A DNA stretch of 12,505 nt from JBKHBT01 sp046542255 (GCA_046542255.1 JBKHBT010000102.1:1-12505), one strand, 5' to 3'. Numbered from the stretch's first letter, positions 1-7,654 are shown. Notes: generated from the sequence alone by a model not told the origin. Numbers and translations: made by a program.

Positions 1-263
1 ATTCAAAAATCGATATGTCTTACAAAGCCAATAGCGAAAGGGTACCCGCAAGGGGTACCCCTACAAATCCAGCCCAAATAGAAATATTCACCATAACCGG
101 CAATTTAATAAACCGTCTGCCAGTAGAGCAAAATTCACGGCAATTCTTGACTAAATGGGATGGGACCGATTACAATGGCCAGGTTATGCCGTCCGGCGTT
201 TATATGGTTAGTTTGAATGCTTTTGGGTTTAGGTATTTGAAGAGGGTGAGTTTGGTGAGGTGA
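1..263 (+). CDS. C-terminal end of a secreted/surface protein with FlgD-like or type IX sorting tail (partial)
   Basis: This is the 3' end of a gene whose beginning lies left of the window: the frame is open to position 3, so the ATG at 15 is probably internal. The last 62 or so residues form a compact beta-sandwich tail. It contains IEIFTITGNLI, then TKWDGTDYNGQVMPSGVY and a basic end RYLKRVSLVR. The W-D-G-x-D/N-x-x-G-x-x-x-x-S-G-x-Y pattern is typical of FlgD Ig-like / type IX secretion C-terminal domains, which sort proteins to the outer surface in FCB bacteria. The usual Y-P-N-P-F-N segment before this tail is missing. In its place is a stretch (about residues NSERVPARGTPTNP) encoded by a palindromic repeat at 36-66. 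The function of the lost N-terminal part cannot be told. Sure of the domain style; unsure whether the gene is intact. Confidence 0.75.
   Translation, partial: SKIDMSYKANSERVPARGTPTNPAQIEIFTITGNLINRLPVEQNSRQFLTKWDGTDYNGQVMPSGVYMVSLNAFGFRYLKRVSLVR
36..66. repeat. Palindromic repeat element inside coding sequence
   Basis: GGGTACCC (41-48) and GGGGTACCCC (53-62) form a hairpin around a short CGCAA spacer, and the element ends in CCCCTACAAAT. It resembles the small palindromic repeats with a CCCCTAC edge that I associate with intergenic regions of many bacteria; that family link is from memory. A second member-like copy sits at 576-599. The element is read in frame by the surface protein gene, just before its sorting-type tail. 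Confidence 0.6.
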
Positions 264-311
264 TTGGGAATGATTTTGATTGTGTGCCTTCGGCTCCGCT
301 CAGGCAGCAGT
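231..311 (+). repeat. Direct repeat copy A (end of surface gene plus 48 bp downstream)
   Basis: Matches 480-560 at a fixed offset of 249 bp. Bases 245-311 are identical to 494-560 (67 bp without a difference), while 231-244 carries three differences. The copy spans the final codons and stop (TGA, 261-263) of the first gene plus the small inverted repeat TGCCT...AGGCA (285-306). Confidence 0.9.
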
Positions 312-365
312 GGGGAAACCCCTCAGTCGCCTTCGGCGACAGCTCCCCTGAAGCAGGGGAGCTTA
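311..365. repeat. Compound palindromic intergenic repeat
   Basis: Three hairpins lie in a row: GGGG-aaa-CCCC (312-322), GTCGCC-ttc-GGCGAC (326-340) and AGCTCCCCTG-aag-CAGGGGAGCT (341-363), all perfectly paired. The combination of a ...CTCAGTCGC... part and a CTCCCCTG... part resembles a repeat seen in many gut and sediment bacteria (family recalled, not searched). An A-run follows on the plus strand, so it is not a standard U-tract terminator for the first gene, though it could still protect transcript ends. Confidence 0.75.
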
Positions 366-378
366 AAAAAAAGAATAT

Positions 379-471
379 GAACTAAGATGCAAAGGATAAA
401 AAAGATGACCAAGATAAATAGAACAATTCTTAATCCTGGTAAATCTTTTATATCCTTCAAAATCCTGGTTC
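379..471. repeat. Long imperfect inverted repeat (about 39-bp arms)
   Basis: The left arm (379-417) and right arm (432-471) are imperfect reverse complements. AAGGATA-AAAAGAT on the left matches AAGGATATAAAAGAT read from the right arm, and the outer ends GAACTAAGAT and GAACCAGGAT also match. The centre is a roughly 14-nt loop. It looks like one of the short AT-rich dyad repeats common between genes in environmental bacterial genomes. No open frame of note is present. Confidence 0.7.
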
Positions 472-479
472 AAAATGAA

Positions 480-512
480 AGGTATCTTAAGAAGGTGAGT
501 TTGGTGAGGTGA
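480..512 (+). pseudogene. Remnant of a second sorting-tail C-terminus
   Basis: Read in frame, the sequence gives E-R-Y-L-K-K-V-S-L-V-R-stop, almost the same as the end of the first gene (RYLKRVSLVR-stop) and lying exactly 249 bp (83 codons) downstream. Upstream of it the frame runs into repeat-derived sequence with no sorting-domain core. It is therefore best read as a leftover of a duplicated or rearranged gene end, not as a working gene. Confidence 0.5.
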
Positions 513-560
513 TTGGGAATGATTTTGATTGTGTGCCTTCGGCTCCGCTCAGGCAGCAGT
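480..560 (+). repeat. Direct repeat copy B
   Basis: Second copy of the 231-311 repeat: identical over 494-560, with three differences in 480-493. The 168 bp between the copies (312-479) holds two other repeat elements, so the layout could be an insertion that duplicated its target or a recombination between related gene ends. Confidence 0.9.
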
Positions 561-575
561 ATCAAATAGTAATGA

Positions 576-599
576 TAGGGGCAGGTTATAAACCTGCCC
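576..599 (-). terminator. Perfect hairpin repeat, possible weak terminator between convergent genes
   Basis: GGGCAGGTT (579-587), loop ATA, AACCTGCCC (591-599): nine perfect pairs. It lies 41 bp beyond the stop of the protease/beta-helix gene and could end its transcript. However, the minus-strand sequence after the stem (CTATCATTACTATTTG) is not a proper U-run. The TAGGGGCAGGTT...CCTGCCC form also resembles a widespread palindromic repeat, so this may be a repeat reused as a transcript end. Confidence 0.45.
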
Positions 600-639
600 A
601 AAGAACTTAGATTTGTTTTGAATAGTAATCGCATCATGA

Positions 640-3600
640 TTACTTTACAAAAATAACTCTGCTGGCTAACTTCTGGCCGGCAACCGAAGCCTCCACAAGA
701 TATATTCCAGATTCGATCTTCGCTTCTGGCTGCCATTTGATAATGCTAATATTCTCTGCATCACTTGTAAATATTTTTATGCCATTCAAATCGTAGATAG
801 CAATCTCTTTGGTGTTTTCAGGAAGTTCTATCGATACTGAGCTATTGAATGGGTTCGGGTATGTATGAAGCTTCAAAACCTCTGGCGTGCTATTAACAGG
901 CTCTTCGACACTGCTGTATTCTGATTCATCGGCGCCGATGTCCCATTTGCCTTCCAGAGGCCTTCTGGCTTCATCATGATCTCGAAATGGCGCCATGATT
1001 ATTTCATCTGACTCCATAATCGTGAAAAACTGGTCGCCAGTATTAATACATGGCGAGCCCATACCAAGATGCCCCAGAGTATCCTCGAATAATGGATCAG
1101 CCTCGATGCAGCCCTCGCCGAAATCGATAATGCCTCCGCCCATATTGCATCTGGAACGCATGACATCGGTATAGGTAAGGAAAGCCATACCGGCTTCGAT
1201 CTCTATTTCATGGCCGGAAGATGATAGGGCATGATTATTCCAAACCAGCGTATTAAAAAGCGTAATATTCGAGCTTCCTGCTATGCTAATACCGCCGCCT
1301 TCCGAAGCTTGATTTTCATTTAGCGTGCAGTTTACCAAAACAGGGATGGAGCCAAGGGTGGAATAAACTCCGCCACCATAACCTTCGCTTATATTATAGC
1401 TTATCAAACTCGATGTAATAATCAAAGGCTCAAGCCCCGAATCGAAAATGATTCCAGCACCATTTAAAGCCGAATTTCCAAGAAGCCAATGGCCATGAAT
1501 TTCCATATCAGTTGGGCAGCTATTGAAATACAAGCCACCACCGTCTTCACTGGCTTCATTATAGAAAAAGTCGCAATTCTTTAACCAGCCATTACAATCA
1601 GAAATAAACATGCCGGCACCATTTAATGCTGAATTCTCTCTGAAGATATTATGCTCATTTCTTGATACATTGGAGCTTGAATAAAACCCGCCGCCATCTT
1701 CGAGAGCGATATTTTCTTCGAACAAATTGCCTTCTATGCTGCCATAACCGCCATGATAGTATATACCACCGCCACAAGCTGCCTGGTTTTGGAAAAACTC
1801 ATTATCAGTAATAACCGGATCGCTATCGACAAGATGTAGCCCTCCACCATCGCCAATGCTATAATTTCTGATAATAATGTTCTCATTCAATATAATATTA
1901 GAATTAAGGGCAAAAATTGCGCCGCCGGAGGCATCTGATCGATTTTCATCGATGATGCAATTCTCTATTGCAAGATTGGTTTCGACAGAATAAATCGCAC
2001 CGCCTCGATTCCTTGGCTGAATTCCATTGGCATTTCCGCCAGTTATTTCGCAATATTCAAATCTACAATCATCTGATGCACCAAAGAAACGGATTCCGTG
2101 ATGGCCTTCTGCATCTTCGGCCTTGCTGAATCTAATCGGTGATTCATCTGTTCCGATAGCCGACAGAGTTGCTCCTAATTCCACATTCAAGGCGAATGGG
2201 CCATTGAATACGATCTCTGTGCCAGGCTCGATAGTGAGCGATGTGCCAGATTCAATATAGACATCACAATTAATATAATGAGGGCCTCCTTCGCTATTCC
2301 ATATTCCGCTAATATTGCCGCAATAGCCATCGACAACATATACCGAACAAATCTTCTCCGGAGAATAGATGCCATCGCTAGCAGAAACAAGGATTTCATA
2401 TTCGCCAGTGTCAGCTCTTTCGGTATCCCAAACAAGTTCCGGGCCGGTATGTATTTCTGCATCGGTTGATGTTTCGATATGGGCTTCTACGTCATCGCCA
2501 TCCGGATCACTTATCGAAAATGGAATTTGCAATTCTTCTCCTGCTCTGATATATGCAATCTCCGGAATACCGTGTATAACAGGCGGCCTATTGTCATTAT
2601 CGAAACCAGTCTCGACAGCGCCGATATCGTATCCTATTCCATGAAGCCCGGTTCCTGCCGGCCGTGGATTACCATAGATATCTGAATCTGGGGCTTTAAT
2701 ATCTGTATCGGCCAAAAATTGACTACCCGTGTTTATACAATATGACTCCATAGACGGAGAAAATGGATTCGGCGTATCGAGCAAATCCGGATCGATACTT
2801 AGATTTCCCGTATCGAAAACAAGTTCGCCGGCATCATCTTCAATGAAATTGCCAAAAATATCGATAATCGAATTGCCTATATGCGGCCATGAAACATCGC
2901 CTCCCCGGATATTATTTATAAAAATCTCATTCCCATAGCTTTCTGCAAAATTGCCCCATAAAATGCAATTTAGAATTTTGGCATCGGATGAGTTTTGGAG
3001 ATAGATCGAACCGCCAAATGAAGCCGTATTATCCATGATATTGCAATTTATGATTTCCGCATCGCTTTTTCGCAGCATAAAAGCGCCACCATTTCTTGCT
3101 GAATTATTTTGAAAAATGCAATTCTCGAATCTCGGATATGCATGATAGGCATAAATCGCTCCACCCTGGCCATTCGTGGAATTATTAGTAAATATGCAAT
3201 TCCTGATTGTTGGCGAAGATTTGTAGATCTGTATGGCTCCCATTGTATCTGTATAGGCATTGGTAATAGTAAAGCCATCGAGCACAGCATCTCTTGATTC
3301 GCCCCATTGGAAAATGAATGCCTGAGCCGGTTCATCGCGAGAAGCGGCACAATCGAGTGTGCAGGCGAGTGGGCCATTTTGGGATTTTAGGAAAATGCGC
3401 AAAGCTCCAAAGTCGATGTTCTTGAAGCCGGAAAGGCTATATCTTCCATCCGAGATTATAATAGTATCTCCCGGCCATGCTTCCTCGATTGCTTCTTCAA
3501 TAGTCGCCAATTCAATCGATGGGACACGAATACGCTGATATCTTGGCTTTGTGATATTCACAATTGCGCCATTTACTACATAAAATCCAGCCGGCATTCC

Positions 3601-4665
3601 ATCTGGAAGGCTATACCATCCATTGCCAGAGCCTTCCCATCCCATATTCAAATGGAATCTACCAGTGGATGAATTATATCCATCGCAATTAATCTGATGG
3701 CCGCCATCATCGCCATAAACAGACATCATAGCAGGTTTATCGGCAATAATAGAAGATGCGAGATGGTCGTAAAAGCCATCGTACTCAGGCGAAATATCAT
3801 CGGCTCTTCCAAAACCGAAATCCGTTAGAAAATGCCATGAATATACCCATGTCCCGGATGCTCTGGAGCTATAATTCATATCCGTTGAAACGCCGGCTGC
3901 GAACATGACTCTCGCAACATTATCCCAGCTAGGACGAGTTTCCGCCTCTCGCCAATCGATCGAATCGATCGAAGCAGGCTCTGCCTCGACATAAATCGGC
4001 GGATCAGTATATTCGGATGTATAATTATCATAATCATAGAATTTGATAGAAGGCGGCCACTGATAGTAATTCAGGCACATAGTTATTGCGGTAGCGACAC
4101 AACCGGTAACGCTTCGCCTTCCTGTCATTGGGTCGAGTGGAGCATAGGCATTATAAGGGCTACCCTGACCCCAATTTGTCGATATTGAAGGCCCATAGAT
4201 TTCCATATCCGAAAAATATTCACTAAGTCTATCATCTTTCGAAAGGTATCGCACCCAAAGATTTCGATTTTCATCCAATTCTGTCTGTGAAGTACGCTCA
4301 AAAGAGCTTTGGCGAAATTTTATATCCTGCTTTATCATAGAGAGTGCAATATTCTGGGGAGTTTCTTCCATGTTGAAATTATTATCAAATGAATAAGCTA
4401 TAACAGGATCGATTCTTGTATCTGTTGATATTGCTATAAAGCCTTTTGGCTCGAGATGAGCGATATGAGCCAGAATCTCATCATCTTCTAAAATCGGCCT
4501 AAACCTATCGATTTGGATATTATTGAATTCATCTGTCATCTCGTGGGCAAAAACATCGATATGCTTTTCTGCGACAATACTTGCATCAAGTTGAGATATC
4601 GGTTTACCAAATATAGAAAAAATAGCCAATAAAATAGTTAAAACACAAATAATTACCCTTTTCAT
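640..4665 (-). CDS. Secreted C10-type cysteine protease fused to two beta-helix regions and a type IX sorting tail
   Basis: 1341 residues. Residues 1-20 are a signal peptide (MKR then a hydrophobic stretch). Residues 21-150 resemble the C10 propeptide (HLEPKGFIAISTDTRIDPVI). Residues 160-365 form a streptopain-like papain-fold domain: oxyanion Gln167 in WGQGSPYN, catalytic Cys189 in VTGCVATA, His323 in GGHQINCDGY and Asn340. Streptopain has N-W-G-W-G-G after the Asn position; here it is N-M-G-W-E-G. Residues 385-690 are a right-handed beta-helix rich in N-C-I-F/x-N-N-S and G-G-A-I-Y rungs, ending in YDIGAVE. Residues 693-780 are a cadherin/Ig-like module (SDPDGDDVEA). Residues 785-1248 are a second beta-helix ending WDIGADE. 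Residues 1264-1341 are a sorting tail beginning HTYPNPFNSSV. The ATG at 4665 is preceded by GGGAG 12 nt upstream. Probably exported and anchored at the cell surface, where it may cut protein while the helices bind polysaccharide or other surfaces (inference). Protease and sorting parts are confident; substrate unknown. Confidence 0.9.
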   Translation of the reverse strand: MKRVIICVLTILLAIFSIFGKPISQLDASIVAEKHIDVFAHEMTDEFNNIQIDRFRPILEDDEILAHIAHLEPKGFIAISTDTRIDPVIAYSFDNNFNMEETPQNIALSMIKQDIKFRQSSFERTSQTELDENRNLWVRYLSKDDRLSEYFSDMEIYGPSISTNWGQGSPYNAYAPLDPMTGRRSVTGCVATAITMCLNYYQWPPSIKFYDYDNYTSEYTDPPIYVEAEPASIDSIDWREAETRPSWDNVARVMFAAGVSTDMNYSSRASGTWVYSWHFLTDFGFGRADDISPEYDGFYDHLASSIIADKPAMMSVYGDDGGHQINCDGYNSSTGRFHLNMGWEGSGNGWYSLPDGMPAGFYVVNGAIVNITKPRYQRIRVPSIELATIEEAIEEAWPGDTIIISDGRYSLSGFKNIDFGALRIFLKSQNGPLACTLDCAASRDEPAQAFIFQWGESRDAVLDGFTITNAYTDTMGAIQIYKSSPTIRNCIFTNNSTNGQGGAIYAYHAYPRFENCIFQNNSARNGGAFMLRKSDAEIINCNIMDNTASFGGSIYLQNSSDAKILNCILWGNFAESYGNEIFINNIRGGDVSWPHIGNSIIDIFGNFIEDDAGELVFDTGNLSIDPDLLDTPNPFSPSMESYCINTGSQFLADTDIKAPDSDIYGNPRPAGTGLHGIGYDIGAVETGFDNDNRPPVIHGIPEIAYIRAGEELQIPFSISDPDGDDVEAHIETSTDAEIHTGPELVWDTERADTGEYEILVSASDGIYSPEKICSVYVVDGYCGNISGIWNSEGGPHYINCDVYIESGTSLTIEPGTEIVFNGPFALNVELGATLSAIGTDESPIRFSKAEDAEGHHGIRFFGASDDCRFEYCEITGGNANGIQPRNRGGAIYSVETNLAIENCIIDENRSDASGGAIFALNSNIILNENIIIRNYSIGDGGGLHLVDSDPVITDNEFFQNQAACGGGIYYHGGYGSIEGNLFEENIALEDGGGFYSSSNVSRNEHNIFRENSALNGAGMFISDCNGWLKNCDFFYNEASEDGGGLYFNSCPTDMEIHGHWLLGNSALNGAGIIFDSGLEPLIITSSLISYNISEGYGGGVYSTLGSIPVLVNCTLNENQASEGGGISIAGSSNITLFNTLVWNNHALSSSGHEIEIEAGMAFLTYTDVMRSRCNMGGGIIDFGEGCIEADPLFEDTLGHLGMGSPCINTGDQFFTIMESDEIIMAPFRDHDEARRPLEGKWDIGADESEYSSVEEPVNSTPEVLKLHTYPNPFNSSVSIELPENTKEIAIYDLNGIKIFTSDAENISIIKWQPEAKIESGIYLVEASVAGQKLASRVIFVK

Positions 4666-4755
4666 GATAATGTCTTCTCCCTTTTCATATTTTATTAATC
4701 TTGTAGATAGGTTTCCACTCGTTTGGATTTACGTATAATATTTTACATCCATTTC

Positions 4756-4784
4756 AAGATAGTGAAATTTATATTGAAAGTCAA
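4756..4784 (-). promoter_or_regulatory. Sigma-70-like promoter for the protease/beta-helix gene
   Basis: On the minus strand TTGACT (4784-4779), a 17-nt spacer and TATCTT (4761-4756). It would give a leader of about 85 nt. The match is decent but the surrounding DNA is AT-rich, so chance matches are possible. Confidence 0.4.
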
Positions 4785-4930
4785 TTTGGATTTTGCTTAC
4801 TTATATACCTCAATTATGTTTTATCGGAATGTCATCTTTTCTATTTGCATAATATTAAGCAAGTTATAGTTTTACTGAATTTGAACTAGATGGTTAAATT
4901 CAATAAGTAGATAAATAAGACTACTGCTCT

Positions 4931-5144
4931 CGCCACAAAGCTCTGGAGGCTGTATCAGAACCCCTAATATGACTTCGACACGTCATGATTACATCATGTG
5001 CAAGCTCAGTCGTCGGCTAAAGTTATACTTAGCGGTGTCTGAGCAGGGATTTCGAAGAAAGCGCGTGTCGAAGCCATCAGAGACGAATTGTGTTTATTTG
5101 GCCAAAAATTTGAGTTCTGAGACAGACGCTTCTGCTTTGTAGCG
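4931..5144. other. Large multi-branched inverted-repeat structure; candidate structured RNA or palindromic mobile repeat
   Basis: Nested pairing segments, in order from outside in: 4931-4941 with 5134-5144 (10 of 11 pairs); 4948-4961 with 5114-5127 (12 of 14); 4973-4982 with 5064-5073 (CTTCGACACG/CGTGTCGAAG, 10 of 10). Inside lie two hairpins: CATGAT-tac-ATCATG (4984-4998), and a long one closed by GCTCAG/CTGAGC (5004-5009 with 5039-5044) and tipped by a GCTAAAGT...ACTTAGC stem (5016-5033). The block is richer in G+C than the AT-rich sequence on both sides. Strand is unclear: the outer stem mismatch would be a G-U pair on the minus strand, while two wobble pairs in the long hairpin favour the plus strand. 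A 57-codon plus-strand frame (4969-5142) runs through it but lacks an SD. I do not recognise it as a known RNA family. Confidence 0.55.
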
Positions 5145-5155
5145 CAAACTTTTCC

Positions 5156-5202
5156 GAAGCTCCGCTTCGATTCTTTCTAAAGCCTAAGAGAAGCGGAGCT
5201 TC
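5156..5202. repeat. 13-bp perfect inverted repeat
   Basis: GAAGCTCCGCTTC (5156-5168) pairs with GAAGCGGAGCTTC (5190-5202) across a 21-nt loop. Each arm can also fold on itself (GAAGC...GCTTC), giving alternative cruciform or two-hairpin forms. No U-run follows on either strand. Confidence 0.75.
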
Positions 5203-5215
5203 AAATATCTTTCAC

Positions 5216-5238
5216 GTTGCGAAGCAGAGCTTCGCAAC
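5216..5238. repeat. 10-bp perfect hairpin
   Basis: GTTGCGAAGC-aga-GCTTCGCAAC, fully paired with a 3-nt loop. It shares the GAAGC/GCTTC core with the inverted repeat just to its left. It lies about 190 bp upstream of the plus-strand surface gene and has no U-run, so it looks like a repeat element and not an intrinsic terminator. Confidence 0.75.
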
Positions 5239-5425
5239 TATGATAAAAGTCGAGATTGTTTATTTCACATAAATTTAACACTGAATCTGGGGATATAGAA
5301 AAAACATATTTTCAATTGCCAAAATATGAATTCCTGCTTAAATTTATTTATTGGTAAGTTAAGGTTAAAAGTCTGTAAAAGCATAAATTTTCAGGCCAAT
5401 CATACTAATTAGCTAAGAGGGGAAA
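5239..5425 (+). promoter_or_regulatory. AT-rich leader of the tail-fibre-like gene with weak promoter candidates and SD
   Basis: No coding frame is seen here. Two weak sigma-70-like pairs exist: TTGCCA (5316-5321), 16 nt, TTAAAT (5338-5343); and TTGGTA (5351-5356), 17 nt, TGTAAA (5374-5379). Neither stands out from the AT-rich background. The SD AAGAGGGG (5415-5422) lies right before the ATG at 5426 and supports that start. Confidence 0.35.
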
Positions 5426-7654
5426 ATGAAAAAGATCGTTCTAATTATTGTTTTGGTTTTGATATCTATTATTTCTGCAAAAGAAATAATAGAAGTAAAA
5501 ACTCATGAAGAAATTAGCAAAATCGAGTATAGGATTTTAGACAAAGTCGAAAAAAATGTAATTTGGGAAAGCAAAGCCATAAATGAAAAAGACACTGTCA
5601 AGGCAGAATTCGAAGATTTCATGCCAGCAAGAGCTGGTGAAGATTTTATTTTTCAGGTTTTAATAGATGATGAAATAATTTATGAAGATAGCGATTTTTT
5701 ATATTCTACAAGCTTCCCAGAAATCGTTTTCGCAGATGATGGCATCGATTTGCCAGGTGAACTATTAGAGCCAACATCACCAATGGCAGTCGGGCTTCGC
5801 ATCCATGGCGGAGAAAACACGCAATTCGATAATGGTATCATAATTGGCGGGCCGGACTTGACCGAACCGGTGGGAAATCTCGATGTGCGCGATGGAGAAG
5901 CACGAATCTGGGACGGCAGCGCAAGTGTTGGCTATGTATCCGGAACAGGCGACCTGTATGTCGAGGATCAGCTCGAGGTCGATGGAACTATCTATGCTGC
6001 AAATTGGCGCGATGCAGCAGGCAATAATCTGTTAAACGGAGGCACAGGAATAACTGTATCAGAAAATACTAATGGCCAATGGACGATTTCATCAAGCGCT
6101 GCAAGCGGTGATGATGACTGGACAATTGGCTCTGGAGTTGTTTATAATAATACCGATGAAGTCGCAATAGGAACTTCCACTTCGGATGGACACGGCCTGA
6201 ACGTTGAACATTACTCATCTGGTAATGCCGCCATAAGAGGTGCCGATGAAGGCTCTTATGTCTATGCCGAAGGACTTTTGGGCGTACTTTCCTATTCGGG
6301 TATTCCGGATTCACCGACAAATATTGGAGTTCTCGGCATAAAAACCGAATACGGTTCAAATGGTGTTGCGGTCTATGGCTGGAATCAGGATAATACTACC
6401 GATAATTGGGCAGTTTATGGAGTTGCAAATGGAAGCGGCGGTACCAATAATTATGGTATTTATGGTTCTGCATCCGGCGCTACGAATAATTATGCTGGAT
6501 ATTTCGATGGCGATGTGCATATATCAAGCGATCTTGGAATCGGTACATCTTCGCCTACTGCACAAATACATAGTACCGGCGATGTCCGCCATCAGAATCT
6601 ATCAGAAACATCATCGAATGTCAAAATAGTAACTGTCGATGATGCTGGCAATCTTGCATGGCGCAGCCCCGGAGAATGGACAAACTGCACATCTCTCTGG
6701 AATGATGATTTCGAAGATGGCTCTATTACTGAATATTGCACAAGTTCATATCTGACTGCATCGACCGCGAGGGCTCACACCGGCTCTTATTCCGGTAGAG
6801 TCTCGGGCGATCCTAGTGGACACTATAATGCGGCTGCAATTTGCTTCTCAGGAATCGAGCCAGAGTATATCTCATGGTGGGTTTATCCTGATTCGCCTGA
6901 TGAATCTCATGCATATTTTGTTGTGCAGGATGGGACAATTGGCGAGCCTGATTCTCAAATAACCATGATCTATTATTATAGTAGTGGTGCGATGCGCTTT
7001 ATTGGAGGTTCTTCGCCTTATACCGATGTCTCTGTTCCTGCCGATACATGGCATCATGTCGAAATGAAAAATATAGACTGGTTGGCTTCGGAATTCGATG
7101 TCTATCTCAATGAATCCCTCGTAGAAAGCAATCTTGGATTTCGGGGGAGCGCTTCTGATATCGATAGGATATTTCTTTATAATTTTGCTTCTCCCACAAC
7201 TGCCTATTACGATGATATCTGGATTGGCGATATGTGCGGAGATGAAGTCGCTGCGCTCTTTAGGATAAGGCCGGGCGTGGGAGCAAGCTATGTGCCCAAT
7301 AGTGATGAATCCGAAAGAGCATTTATCTCTGGGGCCGCTACTTTGGATGGCTCATCTATTAGGGTCGAATTCCCCGAAGAATTCAAATCCAGGCTGGGCG
7401 ATATTGCTCCGATTGTCGTTACCACACCTCTTGAGGCAGCTTCTAAAGCTGTCCATATCGAAGAAACCAAAAGTGAATATTTCATCCTGGCAACAGATGA
7501 CGAAACAGCCACCCGGCTTTCTTTCAACTGGATAGCCGTTGAGCCTGAATCGCAAGACAATCAAATGCTAAAAACTGGCGACAGTAATCACCAACCACAA
7601 ACATTAAACGGCCTGGATGAGAACGGCAATCCAATCGACAATATCAGGAAATAG
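5426..7654 (+). CDS. Secreted tail-fibre-like / lectin-like surface protein
   Basis: 742 residues. A signal peptide covers 1-18 (MKKIVLIIVLVLISIISA) and is followed by a charged N-terminal domain (about 20-105). Residues 120-415 have the low-complexity, Gly/Asn/Ser-rich beta pattern of phage-tail-fibre and S74-type adhesins, for example AVGLRIHGGENT, G-V-A-V-Y-G-W, NNYGIYGSASGATNNYAGYF, then LGIGTSSPTAQIHSTGDVRH. No S74 self-cleaving chaperone follows. Residues 424-603 look like a concanavalin/LamG-type jelly roll (DDFEDGS, TGSYSGRVSGD, PADTWHHVEM, YYDDIWIGD). Residues 630-706 (FISGAATLDGSSIRVEFPEEF ... LSFNWIAVEP) are a small beta domain often found at the end of such surface proteins. There is no type IX tail; the last 30 residues are polar and disordered-looking. 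Likely an exported adhesin or carbohydrate-binding protein (inference). The next gene begins at the base after its stop, so the two are probably cotranscribed. Confidence 0.8.
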   Translation: MKKIVLIIVLVLISIISAKEIIEVKTHEEISKIEYRILDKVEKNVIWESKAINEKDTVKAEFEDFMPARAGEDFIFQVLIDDEIIYEDSDFLYSTSFPEIVFADDGIDLPGELLEPTSPMAVGLRIHGGENTQFDNGIIIGGPDLTEPVGNLDVRDGEARIWDGSASVGYVSGTGDLYVEDQLEVDGTIYAANWRDAAGNNLLNGGTGITVSENTNGQWTISSSAASGDDDWTIGSGVVYNNTDEVAIGTSTSDGHGLNVEHYSSGNAAIRGADEGSYVYAEGLLGVLSYSGIPDSPTNIGVLGIKTEYGSNGVAVYGWNQDNTTDNWAVYGVANGSGGTNNYGIYGSASGATNNYAGYFDGDVHISSDLGIGTSSPTAQIHSTGDVRHQNLSETSSNVKIVTVDDAGNLAWRSPGEWTNCTSLWNDDFEDGSITEYCTSSYLTASTARAHTGSYSGRVSGDPSGHYNAAAICFSGIEPEYISWWVYPDSPDESHAYFVVQDGTIGEPDSQITMIYYYSSGAMRFIGGSSPYTDVSVPADTWHHVEMKNIDWLASEFDVYLNESLVESNLGFRGSASDIDRIFLYNFASPTTAYYDDIWIGDMCGDEVAALFRIRPGVGASYVPNSDESERAFISGAATLDGSSIRVEFPEEFKSRLGDIAPIVVTTPLEAASKAVHIEETKSEYFILATDDETATRLSFNWIAVEPESQDNQMLKTGDSNHQPQTLNGLDENGNPIDNIRK

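Noticed and set aside
311..380. Intrinsic terminator for the first gene
   Set aside because: The strong hairpin is followed by A's on the plus strand; the T-run would lie before, not after, the stem on the minus strand.
405..512. 35-codon plus-strand frame ending in the duplicated tail
   Set aside because: Its first two thirds are the dyad repeat and no SD precedes it; only the last 11 codons resemble a real protein end, so it is listed as a remnant.
2187..2644. Long frames on both strands inside the protease/beta-helix gene
   Set aside because: They overlap a continuous 1341-codon frame with recognisable domains and have no SD or family resemblance of their own.
4960..5080. Self-cleaving ribozyme (hammerhead, twister or pistol type)
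   Set aside because: The branched fold is suggestive, but I could not place the conserved core bases (for example CUGANGA and GAAA of the hammerhead) on either strand.
4969..5142. 57-codon plus-strand frame (starting MTSTRHDYIM) within the structured element
   Set aside because: No SD before the ATG, frame open from 4912 without another start, and the sequence is fully explained by nested inverted repeats; treated as a by-product of the element unless homologues with protein-like substitution patterns are found.
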